From positions 1 through 64,000 of the forward strand of contig NZ_FZOD01000026.1 in NCBI RefSeq assembly GCF_900188345.1: DNA of 64,000 nucleotides, given 5' to 3'. Positions within the stretch are counted from its first letter, which is position 1, and the number at the start of each line of letters is the position of its first letter. The translations under genes and the position numbers were made by a program. This document shows positions 27,008-35,619 of this stretch, piece after piece. Below the pieces are notes generated by a model that saw only the letters and a program-made list of their open reading frames with translations, did no database searches and was not told where the DNA came from. This DNA is from Streptosporangium subroseum. GTDB lineage: Bacteria; Actinomycetota; Actinomycetes; Streptosporangiales; Streptosporangiaceae.

Positions 27008-27496
27008 ATGCGTGACATCCGAGTGGTCGGGGATCCGGTCCTCCGTACGCCCGCCGAGCCGGTCGTCGACTTCGACCGCGACCTGCGACGCCTGATCGAC
27101 GAGATGTTCGATGCGATGTACGCCGCGCAGGGCGTCGGCCTGGCCGGTCCGCAGCTCGGCGTGTCGCAGCAGATCTTCGTTTACGACTGCAGCAACCGCA
27201 AGGGGCATGTGATCAACCCGGTGCTGACCGTCGACGACGACGCGGAGGTGCTCGACGAGGAGGGCTGCCTGTCGGTTCCCGACCGCGACACCCGCACCCC
27301 GATCTACGCGAAGACCCCCCGGGCCGCCGGGGTCACCGTCCAGGGTCTGAACCGTCTGGGCCGCCCGGTCCAGATCAAGGCTCGCGGCCTGCTCGCACGC
27401 TGCTTCCAGCACGAGACGGATCACCTCAACGGCCTGCTGTACGTGGACCGGCTGGCCAAGGACGCCGCCAGGAAGGTCCTGCTTCAGGCCCCCTGA
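27008..27496 (+). CDS. def: peptide deformylase
   Basis: A 162-aa deformylase removing the N-formyl group from new proteins. All three motifs are intact: GVGLAGPQ (42-49), EGCLS (85-89, Cys metal ligand) and HETDH (135-139). AGAGAG ribosome site just before the ATG. The gene is alone, not paired with fmt as in many bacteria; this may be a second copy. Confidence 0.93.
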   Translation: MRDIRVVGDPVLRTPAEPVVDFDRDLRRLIDEMFDAMYAAQGVGLAGPQLGVSQQIFVYDCSNRKGHVINPVLTVDDDAEVLDEEGCLSVPDRDTRTPIYAKTPRAAGVTVQGLNRLGRPVQIKARGLLARCFQHETDHLNGLLYVDRLAKDAARKVLLQAP

Positions 27497-27708
27497 TCGG
27501 GGTTCGATCCGACAGGGGTGATGCGGATCGGATCGCCGCGCGGGGCGGGCCGGCCGGAGCCGAGGGGACGGTCGGCTGCGCGGAGCCATCCGGCCAGGGG
27601 CGCGGTCCGACCTCGGAGCCAATGGCCCGGGGGCAGCCTGCGCTCACCTGGCGGCGACTTACCGGATCGCGTCCGCCCGGCCAGGCGGAACACCCTCGGC
27701 TCACCCCG

Positions 27709-29118
27709 TCAGAGCTGGACGGCCTTGATCTCCAGATATTCCTCGAGACCGAACTCGCCCAGCTCACGGCCCAGCCCTGACTGCTTGTAGCCGCCGAACG
27801 GGGCCCGCATGTTGAACTGGCCGCCGTTGACGGCCACCTGGCCGGTTCGCAGCCGCCGCGCCACGGAGACCCCGTGCTCCTCGCTGCCCGCCCACACCGC
27901 GCCCGCCAGGCCGTACGGCGTGTCGTTGGCGATGGCGACGGCCTCGTCCTCACCGCGGGTGTAGGGGATGATCGTCAGGACCGGACCGAAGATCTCCTCC
28001 TGCTCGATCACCATCCCCGGCTCCACCCCGGCGAACACTGTGGGCTCCACGTAGAAGCCCCTGTCCAGGGGCCGGTCGGTGCCTCCGGAGACCAGCCGGG
28101 CGCCTTCTTCCTGGCCCCGGTTAATGTAGCGGATGACCCGATCGCGCTGGGCCGCGGAGACCAGCGGGCCGAGCCTGGTCATCTCGTCGAAGGGGTCGCC
28201 GACGGTGTATTTCCTCGCGGCCTCGACGGCGAGCCCGACGACCTCGTCGTACTGGTCCCTGTGGACGATCATGCGGCTCCAGGCGGAGCAGGTCTGGCCG
28301 GAGTTGAGGAAGGCGTTGGCCACCGTCACCTTGGTCGCCACGGGCAGGTCCGCGTCCGGCAGGACCAGGCTGGCCGATTTGCCGCCGAGCTCCAGTGCCA
28401 CCCGCTTGACCGTCTCGGCCGCGAGCGCGGCGACCCTCCGCCCCGCCTTGGTGGAGCCGGTGAAGGACACCATGTCCACGTCGGGGTGGGCGGCCAGGGC
28501 TTCGCCCACCACCGGGCCGTGACCGCTCACCATGTTGAAGACCCCGGCGGGCAGCCCCACCTCGTCGAAGATCCCGGCGAGCGCGAAGGCCGCCAGCGGC
28601 GCCACCTCGCTGGGCTTCAGCACGACCGTGCAGCCCGCGGCCAGCGCCGGGCCGACCTTGCAGATGATCTGGTGGAGCGGATAGTTCCACGGCGTGATGG
28701 CGGCCACCACGCCGACCGGCTCCCTGAAGATCCGGGAGTTGCCGACCTGCCCGCCCTCGAAGGCGTAGGTCTCGGCCATCTGGGCGTAGGAGGCCAGCAC
28801 CCCGGCCGGCATCAGCGTCTGCACCTTCATCGCCACGCCGTACGGCGCGCCCATGTCGGTGGCGATGATCCTAGCTATCTGATCGGAGCGTTCTCGGAGC
28901 AGCTCGGCCGCGGCGGCGAGGATCTTGCCTCGCTCGGCGGAGGCCGTCCTCGACCACGCGGGAAATGCCGCGCGAGCGGCGGCCACCGCGGCATCGACGT
29001 CGGCGGGCGCCCCTGCGGGCACCCTGTCGATTATCTCCTCCGTCGCGGGGTTGACGACGTCAATGCTTTCGCCCGACGCCGAAGACTGCCAGGCTCCGTT
29101 CAGATAAAGGTGACGCAT
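27709..29118 (-). CDS. NAD(P)-dependent aldehyde dehydrogenase
   Basis: A 469-aa ALDH. Motifs: ITPWNYPLHQI (cofactor entrance Asn), GSTKAGRRV, LELGGKSA (general-base Glu), NSGQTCSAWSRM (catalytic Cys) and EEIFGPVLTI. Closest to broad-specificity betaine/vanillin-type aldehyde dehydrogenases; the physiological aldehyde cannot be set from sequence. It is a stand-alone gene with ATG start. Confidence 0.92.
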   Translation of the reverse strand: MRHLYLNGAWQSSASGESIDVVNPATEEIIDRVPAGAPADVDAAVAAARAAFPAWSRTASAERGKILAAAAELLRERSDQIARIIATDMGAPYGVAMKVQTLMPAGVLASYAQMAETYAFEGGQVGNSRIFREPVGVVAAITPWNYPLHQIICKVGPALAAGCTVVLKPSEVAPLAAFALAGIFDEVGLPAGVFNMVSGHGPVVGEALAAHPDVDMVSFTGSTKAGRRVAALAAETVKRVALELGGKSASLVLPDADLPVATKVTVANAFLNSGQTCSAWSRMIVHRDQYDEVVGLAVEAARKYTVGDPFDEMTRLGPLVSAAQRDRVIRYINRGQEEGARLVSGGTDRPLDRGFYVEPTVFAGVEPGMVIEQEEIFGPVLTIIPYTRGEDEAVAIANDTPYGLAGAVWAGSEEHGVSVARRLRTGQVAVNGGQFNMRAPFGGYKQSGLGRELGEFGLEEYLEIKAVQL

Positions 29119-29562
29119 TCCCTCATCCTTGCGCGCGTATTGTCATTATGCGAGAGCTCAGCAGGTCACACCGTAGATCCCGCCGCCACACGAAGATCAG
29201 AAGTTGGCCGGATGTGGCCATTCGCCCCGTTGGGCGCTCGACCGTCCGCTGCGACGAGGGTACGACGAAGCACGCCAACAAGCGGCATATAGGGAAGATC
29301 CTTAAAAACTCGTAATATCCGGATAAGAGCGTTTCTTGATCGTCGCGGAAATCCAGATCACGCCGAACCCACCGGACAGCCGCGAAATGATCACCGCCTC
29401 CATCGGGCACATCCGGCTCGCCGGGGTCACCCGAGACCGCCCGGGACCGGCCCCCTGATCGCCGTCTGTTGTGATCCCCGCGAGCCCCCCGAGCCGCCGA
29501 AGCCCGCCGTGCTTGAGCACGGCGGGCGGGCGATCGAAGGCGGGTGAGGCCCGGTCCGCGAC
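29119..29562. other. intergenic, no gene seen
   Basis: This holds the promoter side of the aldehyde dehydrogenase and, near 29300-29345, an AT-richer patch. The only clear element is the hairpin at 29503-29526. Confidence 0.5.
29503..29526 (-). terminator. terminator of the DsbA-family gene
   Basis: CCCGCCGTGC (29503-29512), loop TTGA, GCACGGCGGG (29517-29526): a perfect 10-bp stem 36 nt past the leftward stop at 29563. Confidence 0.6.
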
Positions 29563-30183
29563 TCAGTCGAAGATCGGGGCCCGGGTCCTGGAGCGCTTGA
29601 GCTCGAAGAACCCGTCGGTGCCGGCCACCAGGCGAACACCGTCCCAGAGCCTGCCGGCGGCCTCGCCCTTGGGCGCGGGCGAGATGACGGGACCGAAGAA
29701 CGCCACGCCGTCAACCGAGATCACCGGGGTGCCGACCTCCTGGCCGACCCGGTCGATGCCGTCGTTGTGCGAGGCGCGGAGGGCCTCGTCGAACTCCTCG
29801 GAGTCCATCGCGTCGGCGAACCCCTGATCGAGCCCCGCCGCCTCCAGCGCCTCGGCGACGAGCTCGGGGAACTTCTCGGACTCCTTGGCCCGGCCCTGGT
29901 TGTGCAGGCGGGTGCCGAGTTCGGTGTACAACCGGCCGACCGTCTCGGAGTCATGCTTCTGCTGCACCGCCGTGACCACGCGGACCATGCCGATGGTCCT
30001 TTCGACCATCGTGCGATAGCTCTCGGGCACGTCCTTGTCCTCGTTGAGGACCTTCAGGCTCATGACATGCCAGCGTGGTTCGATCGGCCGTACCTTCTCC
30101 ACTTCCAGCAGCCAGCGGGAGGTCATCCACGCGAACGGGCAGAAGGGGTCGAACCAGAGGTCGACAGGAGTGCGCTCCGTCAT
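29563..30183 (-). CDS. DsbA-family oxidoreductase, mycothiol-dependent nitroreductase-like
   Basis: A 206-aa thioredoxin-fold protein like Mycobacterium Rv2466c. The family block FDPFCPFAWMTSRWLLEV is present, then HVMSLKVLNEDKD and a cis-Pro segment GTPVISVDG. The active-site motif here reads CPFA: the first Cys is kept and the second is replaced, so a monothiol mechanism with mycothiol is likely (inference). Rv2466c reduces nitro-compounds and copes with oxidative stress. Confidence 0.8.
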   Translation of the reverse strand: MTERTPVDLWFDPFCPFAWMTSRWLLEVEKVRPIEPRWHVMSLKVLNEDKDVPESYRTMVERTIGMVRVVTAVQQKHDSETVGRLYTELGTRLHNQGRAKESEKFPELVAEALEAAGLDQGFADAMDSEEFDEALRASHNDGIDRVGQEVGTPVISVDGVAFFGPVISPAPKGEAAGRLWDGVRLVAGTDGFFELKRSRTRAPIFD

Positions 30184-30404
30184 CTTTCAGCTTCCTGATC
30201 GTAAGACTTCGTCACCCTGCGACAACCCGATCGGGAGAGTCTCCTATTCCATATCTGGATTAATACGTTTGCTTGCCCGTTTATCCTCAAATGTGGTGAC
30301 CAGCCTTCCGCTTGATCCTCCATGCGGCGACCTGCTGCCTTACGTGGCAGGATTCAGTCACCCCTTCGCAATGGAGCGGGGGAAGTTTTGACGAGGGAGC
30401 GGTA

Positions 30405-32969
30405 GTGGCAGGCAACCTGACCCGTGACGAGGCCCGCGAGCGCGCACGGCTGCTCAGCGTGCAGTCGTATGCGGTGGAGCTCGATCTGACCGAGGGTGAA
30501 GAGCGCTTCGAGAGCATCACCACGGTCCGCTTCACCAGCGCCCGCGCGGGTGCGGAGACGTTCATCGACCTGGCCGAGGCCAAGGTGCGCAGGGCGGTGC
30601 TGAACGGCGTCGAGCTGGACGTGACCGCCTACGACCCGGAGACCGGGCGACTACCGCTGCCGGACCTGGCCGAGACCAACGAGCTGCGCATCGACGCCGA
30701 CTGCTCCTACACGCGCACCGGTGAGGGCCTGCACCGCTTCGTCGACCCGGTCGACAAGAGCGTCTACCTTCACAGCCAGTTCGAGACGGCCGACGCCCAC
30801 CGGATGTACGCCTGCTTCGACCAGCCCGACCTGAAGGCCACCTTCGAGCTGACCGTGCTCGCGCCCTCGTACTGGGAGATCATCTCCAATGCGACGCCCG
30901 ACTCGGCCGACGAGCTGGAGGGGCACCGGGGGCGCCACGGCGCGCTCCAGGCCGCCAAGCGCTGGCACTTCCCCGCCACCCCCGTGCTGTCCACCTACAT
31001 CACCGCGCTGTGCGCCGGGCCGTACCACAAGGTGACCTCCGAGCACGACGGCATCCCGCTGGGCCTGTACTGCCGGGCCTCGCTCGCCGAGCACCTCGAC
31101 GCCGACAACATCTTCGAGATCACCCGGCAGGGCTTCGACTTCTTCCACGGGATCTTCGGCGTCCGTTACCCGTTCGGCAAGTACGACCAGCTGTTCGTGC
31201 CCGAGTTCAACGCGGGCGCGATGGAGAACGCGGGCTGCGTGACCTTCCTGGAGGACTACGTCTTCCGCTCGCGCGTCACCGACGCGGTGATCGAGCGCCG
31301 CGCCGAGACGATCCTGCACGAGATGGCGCACATGTGGTTCGGTGACCTGGTCACCATGCGCTGGTGGGACGACCTGTGGCTGAACGAGTCGTTCGCCACC
31401 TACGCCTCGGTGCTCTGCCAGGCAGAGGCCACCCGCTGGGGCCAGGGCGCGTGGACGACCTTCGCCAACGTGGAGAAGTCCTGGGCCTACCGCCAGGACC
31501 AGCTGCCCTCGACCCACCCGATCGCCGCCGACATCGTCGACATGCACGCGGTCGAGGTCAACTTCGACGGCATCACCTACGCCAAGGGCGCCTCGGTCCT
31601 CAAGCAGCTTGTCGCCTACGTCGGGCTGGACAACTTCCTGGCCGGCGTCCGCGACTACTTCAACGAGCACTCCTGGGGCAACACCGAGCTCAAGGATCTG
31701 CTCGGCGCCCTGGAGCGCACATCGGGACGCGATCTGTCCTCCTGGTCCAAGGAATGGCTGGAGACCTCCTGGGTCAACACGCTGCGCCCGTCGTTCACCG
31801 TCGACGCCGAAGGCCGTTTCCTCGAGTTCCAGGTGCTGCAGGAGGCTCCCGCCGACTATCCGACGCTGCGCTCGCACCGCGTCGCCATCGGCCTGTACTC
31901 CCTGCGGGACGACGAGCTGGTCCGCACCAAGCGGGTCGAGCTCGACGTGGTCGGTGCGCGTACGGCGGTGGCCGAACTGGTCGGCGAGCTTCAGCCGGAC
32001 CTGGTCCTGATCAACGACGACGACCTGACCTACGCGAAGGTCAGGCTCGACGACCGCTCGCTGCGGACCCTGGTGGACGGCGGCATCGCCAAGTTCACCG
32101 AGTCCCTGCCCCGTGCCCTGTCCTGGTCCGCGGCCTGGGACATGACCCGCGACGCCGAGATGACCACTCGCGACTACCTCGCTCTGGTCATCTCCGGGGT
32201 CAGCTCGATCAAGGACATCACGGTCGCCCAGACCGTGCTCCGCCAGGCCCGCCAGGCCGTCCAGCAGTATGCCGACCCCGCCTGGCGGAGCCAGGGCCTG
32301 GCCCTGCTGGCCTCCGCCCTCCGCTCCCTCGTCGACGGCGCCGAGCCCGGTTCCGACCACCAGCTCGCCTACGTCAACGCCCTGTCCACCGTGGCCACCT
32401 CGGCGGAGGACCTGGCCTTCCTCAAGGGGCTGCTGGACGGCTCGACCGTGCTCGACGGACTGACCGTGGACACCGACCTGCGCTGGACGCTGGTCCAGTC
32501 CCTGGTCTCCGGCGGCGTGCTGGACGACGAGGACATCGCGGGTGAGCTCCTGCGCGACGCCACCGCCAGCGGCGAGCGCTCCGCGGCGCTCTCCCGTGCC
32601 TCGATCCCCACGGCCGAGGCCAAGGCGAACGCCTGGTCCACGATGGTCGAGGGCAAGCTGAGCGGCGCCCTGCTCCGCTCGACGATCGCGGGTTTCATGG
32701 ACCCGCGCCACCCGGATCTGCTGGAGCCGTACGCCGCGAAGTATTTCGAGGAGATCGGTTCGATCTGGAAGTCCTGGACCTCTGACAGCGCCCAGAACTT
32801 CGCGACGGGCTGCTACCCGGCCCTGAGCATCTCACCCGAGACCGTCGCCAGGACCCAGGAGCTCATCGCGGAGAGCCAGCCCTCGCACGCCCTCAAGCGC
32901 CTCCTGCTGGAGGGCGCCGACGGCGTCAGCCGCGCCCTGCGCGCCCAGGCCAAGGACGCCGCGGCCTGA
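30405..32969 (+). CDS. pepN: aminopeptidase N (M1 zinc metallopeptidase)
   Basis: An 854-aa M1 aminopeptidase. Exopeptidase motif GAMEN (271-275), zinc motif HEMAH (305-309) with the distal Glu in LWLNESFATY, then a C-terminal ERAP1-like helical domain. It removes N-terminal residues from peptides in the cytosol. The GTG at 30405 follows GAGGGAG and gives the usual actinobacterial length; an upstream ATG would add residues not typical of the family. A very strong terminator follows. Confidence 0.93.
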   Translation: MAGNLTRDEARERARLLSVQSYAVELDLTEGEERFESITTVRFTSARAGAETFIDLAEAKVRRAVLNGVELDVTAYDPETGRLPLPDLAETNELRIDADCSYTRTGEGLHRFVDPVDKSVYLHSQFETADAHRMYACFDQPDLKATFELTVLAPSYWEIISNATPDSADELEGHRGRHGALQAAKRWHFPATPVLSTYITALCAGPYHKVTSEHDGIPLGLYCRASLAEHLDADNIFEITRQGFDFFHGIFGVRYPFGKYDQLFVPEFNAGAMENAGCVTFLEDYVFRSRVTDAVIERRAETILHEMAHMWFGDLVTMRWWDDLWLNESFATYASVLCQAEATRWGQGAWTTFANVEKSWAYRQDQLPSTHPIAADIVDMHAVEVNFDGITYAKGASVLKQLVAYVGLDNFLAGVRDYFNEHSWGNTELKDLLGALERTSGRDLSSWSKEWLETSWVNTLRPSFTVDAEGRFLEFQVLQEAPADYPTLRSHRVAIGLYSLRDDELVRTKRVELDVVGARTAVAELVGELQPDLVLINDDDLTYAKVRLDDRSLRTLVDGGIAKFTESLPRALSWSAAWDMTRDAEMTTRDYLALVISGVSSIKDITVAQTVLRQARQAVQQYADPAWRSQGLALLASALRSLVDGAEPGSDHQLAYVNALSTVATSAEDLAFLKGLLDGSTVLDGLTVDTDLRWTLVQSLVSGGVLDDEDIAGELLRDATASGERSAALSRASIPTAEAKANAWSTMVEGKLSGALLRSTIAGFMDPRHPDLLEPYAAKYFEEIGSIWKSWTSDSAQNFATGCYPALSISPETVARTQELIAESQPSHALKRLLLEGADGVSRALRAQAKDAAA

Positions 32970-33313
32970 TCCGCCTCGGATCCGGAAGGAACCGACGCGA
33001 ACCACCCCGGCGGAAGCCGGACGCGCGGACGCCCCCCGCCGTGATGGCGGGGGGCGTCCGCGCGTTTCGAGCGGCGCCGGGTGCTCGGCCGTCACCGGAT
33101 CGTGTCTCAGCGCCGGGGAGACCAGGTCGGCGCCCTGCCCCGCTGATCCTGATTCTTCACCCGGGCGGGACAGTCGAGCCGACCACCGGGCGGCCGAGGC
33201 CGAGGGGGCGAGGCGGATGGTGATAAAAATGGTTTCTAGCTGCCCAAAAAGGCTCATTTCGCCCTTGTATAGGTAACGTCCACCTCATTCGCGGGTCATG
33301 AGAGGGTGATCAA
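32970..33313. other. intergenic with terminator and AT-rich promoter region
   Basis: After the pepN terminator hairpin nothing codes convincingly. Around 33220-33285 the sequence turns AT-richer (ATAAAAATGG, TTGTATAGGTAACG) and is a plausible promoter region for the next gene. Confidence 0.5.
33022..33064 (+). terminator. terminator of pepN
   Basis: A perfect 19-bp GC-rich stem (33022-33040 with 33046-33064) and GTGAT loop, 50 nt past the pepN stop, followed by TTTC. Confidence 0.8.
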
Positions 33314-34276
33314 GTGGAATCGGCACGTGATCTACTCGTCTCCCTGGCCCAGAGATACGCCTTCGCCGACCTGGGGGCGCTCGCCCCCGGTGTCGTGAAG
33401 GACGCGAGCAACATCGAGGTGGTGTGCGAGTTCGGGCAGCGGCTGCTCTCACTCGACGCGGAGGACTTCGCCGTCGAGGCACGCGCCGTACCGAGCGACC
33501 TGAGGCGGCGGGCGCGGGCGTGCACCATGCCGCAGACGCCGCGCGAGCAGCCGCGCGGCGCTCTGGAGTCGCTGCGTCCGGCCTACGCGCTGCTGCTGGA
33601 GGTGATAGCGGTCAGATGGTACCGGCGCGAGCTGAGCTCGATGGTCGCCGCCGTACACATCGCCAGCGAGTATCTGCCGCTGCTCGCCTTCGAGCCGGTA
33701 CTCGGCAGCGCGGGCGACCCCGCGCGCTGGCCCGAGGGCCTCAGCGCGCCGGGCAGCAGGTTCGGCGTGATCGGCGACCGCGACTGCGACCACACCAAGG
33801 CCGAGCAGTCGGCCGTCAACCGGACCCTGCGCGTGGCCCAGGAACCCGCCGAGGGGTGGCGGGCCTACCTCGACCGGCAGCACAGCCAGGTGGCCGGTGC
33901 GCTGGCCACCTGCGTGGCCGAGTGCCGCAACCCCTGTACCGCGATGGACTGGATCCAGGAGAGCCGCCGCGAGGACCTCGCCCGGCGCGCCCGGGTGGCG
34001 CTGACCTTCGCCGACACCCCCCTGGTACGGCTACGCCACGCGGCCCCGGTCGGCCACGGGTTCGGTGTGCCCTCCCCCGAGGAGGTGCTTGAGGCCTGGG
34101 ACCGCAGCCGGACGATCCTGAGCAAGAACGAGATGGGCCGGGAGGCCGCCAAGGACGACGGATTCCCGCTGCCGGGGCTGCCCAGCCTGTTCTCCGCCGT
34201 CGCCGCCGCCCCGCTGACGCCCTCGACGCTGCTGATGGACACCGCCACCCATCTGGTGAAGCTGCTGCGGCTCTGA
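33314..34276 (+). CDS. conserved-looking actinobacterial protein of unknown function
   Basis: A 320-aa soluble protein, mainly helical by composition. It has Cys/His-bearing segments (GDRDCDHTKAEQ, ATCVAECRNPCTAMDW) that might bind a metal, and a conserved-looking tail GFPLPGLPSLFSAVAAAPLTPSTLL. I recognise no family. It is convergent with the Pycsar-effector-like gene 46 nt away, so any functional tie to it is only positional. GTG/ATG region: the ATG-equivalent start at 33314 is close after a GAGGGTGATC ribosome site. Confidence 0.65.
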   Translation: MESARDLLVSLAQRYAFADLGALAPGVVKDASNIEVVCEFGQRLLSLDAEDFAVEARAVPSDLRRRARACTMPQTPREQPRGALESLRPAYALLLEVIAVRWYRRELSSMVAAVHIASEYLPLLAFEPVLGSAGDPARWPEGLSAPGSRFGVIGDRDCDHTKAEQSAVNRTLRVAQEPAEGWRAYLDRQHSQVAGALATCVAECRNPCTAMDWIQESRREDLARRARVALTFADTPLVRLRHAAPVGHGFGVPSPEEVLEAWDRSRTILSKNEMGREAAKDDGFPLPGLPSLFSAVAAAPLTPSTLLMDTATHLVKLLRL

Positions 34277-34322
34277 CCGTGGCACGCGCCTTCACGGTGG
34301 GGACACCCGGGCGGGCCGGCGG

Positions 34323-34883
34323 TCAGATCTCCTGGCCGATGAGCACCGAGAGCACGCAGCAGGCGATGGCGATCAGCATCAGGATCGTCGCCCTGCGGAT
34401 GTAGCGGTACTTCGCGTCGGCCATGGCGCTGAGCCTCCTGATCCTCAGCACGATCAGGTCGACCCTGGCCTGCCCGTTCCGGTGGGTGCTGCCCGCCCTC
34501 AACTCGGCGAGCACCTCGTCGGTAAAGCCGTGGACGTAGGAACGGCGGCGATCCACGGCCTGCCCGGCGAGCCCCGCACTGCGCGGATGGATCGCACCGA
34601 CGAGCATCAGGATTCCCGCCAGCCAGAAGAACATCCCGGTCCACCAGAGCCACTCCACCTGGCTGGGCAGCTCGTGCGGCCTCCACTGCCCGCCCAGCAG
34701 CCCCGCGACGATGAGACCGGCGGCGGCGCCGGTCGTCACCAGCAGGATGACCCCCTTCTGATCCGCCCTGCCGACTTCGGTCTGCGCGTCGACGAGCATC
34801 GCCAGGATCTGGCCGAGGATCTGATCCGGTTCCCCCGCCGCCGTGTCCCCCTCAGGAGGACGGCCCAGCAGCGCATCCCACAT
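34323..34883 (-). CDS. Pycsar-effector-like membrane protein
   Basis: A 186-aa protein. A soluble helix (DQILGQILAMLVDAQTEVGRADQKG) leads into two transmembrane segments (VILLVTTGAAAGLIVAGLLGG; WLWWTGMFFWLAGILMLVGAI). A cytosolic helical region follows, then a third membrane helix after MADAKYRYIRRATILMLIAIACC. The AD-x-K before a membrane helix at both ends and the late KYRYIRR are features of the PycTM/DUF5706-like effectors of Pycsar anti-phage systems. No pyrimidine cyclase is nearby. An in-frame GTG at 34895 is an alternative start. Confidence is moderate for the family and low for a defence role. Confidence 0.65.
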   Translation of the reverse strand: MWDALLGRPPEGDTAAGEPDQILGQILAMLVDAQTEVGRADQKGVILLVTTGAAAGLIVAGLLGGQWRPHELPSQVEWLWWTGMFFWLAGILMLVGAIHPRSAGLAGQAVDRRRSYVHGFTDEVLAELRAGSTHRNGQARVDLIVLRIRRLSAMADAKYRYIRRATILMLIAIACCVLSVLIGQEI

Positions 34884-34915
34884 GATCTTCAGCACGCCCC
34901 GATTATCGGGGAAAG

Positions 34916-35299
34916 TCACGGATGGCGCGAAGCCTGGTCCGCGAGCATCCACACGCCGGTGACGATTCCGCCCACCAGGTCTCCCCCGCTGAACACGGTG
35001 GCCATCGACATCGCGGCCATGCGGCACTTCTCGTCGGGGAGCCGCCGCCTGGCCTCGGAGCCCGTGACGATCTCCAGAGCCTTCTTCTCCGAATCCACGA
35101 AAATGAGCACGGCCCGGTCGACCTCGTCGCCCAGCGCGGCGTGCAGCCGTTCGGAGAAGTGACGGCGAGGGCCGATCGCCGGTCCGAGGTAGGCGGCGAA
35201 GCGCAGGCCGGTGCGGCGCTCGGCGGCGCGTAGCGCCTCCCGGACGCCGTCGATCTGGGTCGAGGTAAGGGTTCTCATATCCGTCGCCACCTCCGTCAC
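34916..35299 (-). CDS. DUF5130/TPM-like domain protein
   Basis: A 127-aa protein of the TPM-fold type found in actinobacteria: LTSTQIDGVREALRAAERRTGLRFAAYLGPAIG, a central HAALGDEVDRAVLIFVDSEKKALEIVTGSEARRRLPD and a late hydrophobic GGDLVGGIVTGVW. Function unknown; TPM proteins often accompany membrane-protein quality control. The GTG start overlaps the previous stop (GTGA, 35296-35299), so it is co-translated with the small membrane protein upstream, and it precedes the Pycsar-effector-like gene by about 30 nt on the same strand. Confidence 0.72.
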   Translation of the reverse strand: MTEVATDMRTLTSTQIDGVREALRAAERRTGLRFAAYLGPAIGPRRHFSERLHAALGDEVDRAVLIFVDSEKKALEIVTGSEARRRLPDEKCRMAAMSMATVFSGGDLVGGIVTGVWMLADQASRHP

Positions 35300-35580
35300 C
35301 ACACCGAGGACGCTCCACCGACGTACCGTCCGGGCTCGGCGGTCTCCGTCAGCATGACCCAGTCGACCTCCGGCGTCCGGCTCTCCTTCAGCACCAGACC
35401 GGAGGTGTTCACACCGTGCTCGCTGTGGAGCGGGCCACCGAACCACATCGCACCGGCCGACGTGGTCCGGGCGGCGTTCTTACGCAACCTGCCGGGCAGT
35501 GCCACCAGCAGGGCGATGAGCAGGAACAAGCCACCGGAGGCTCCGATGAGAAATCCGAAGACCTGGATCGCGCTGTCCAC
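35296..35580 (-). CDS. small single-pass membrane protein
   Basis: 94 aa: an N-terminal transmembrane helix (IQVFGFLIGASGGLFLLIALLVAL), a basic flank (PGRLRKNAAR) and a soluble tail. It is first gene of the leftward trio with the DUF5130-like and Pycsar-effector-like genes. GTG start. Unknown function. Confidence 0.65.
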   Translation of the reverse strand: MDSAIQVFGFLIGASGGLFLLIALLVALPGRLRKNAARTTSAGAMWFGGPLHSEHGVNTSGLVLKESRTPEVDWVMLTETAEPGRYVGGASSVW

Positions 35581-35619
35581 ACAATCAACCGTAGGCCCCT
35601 TCCGGGGAATCGTCGAGAT

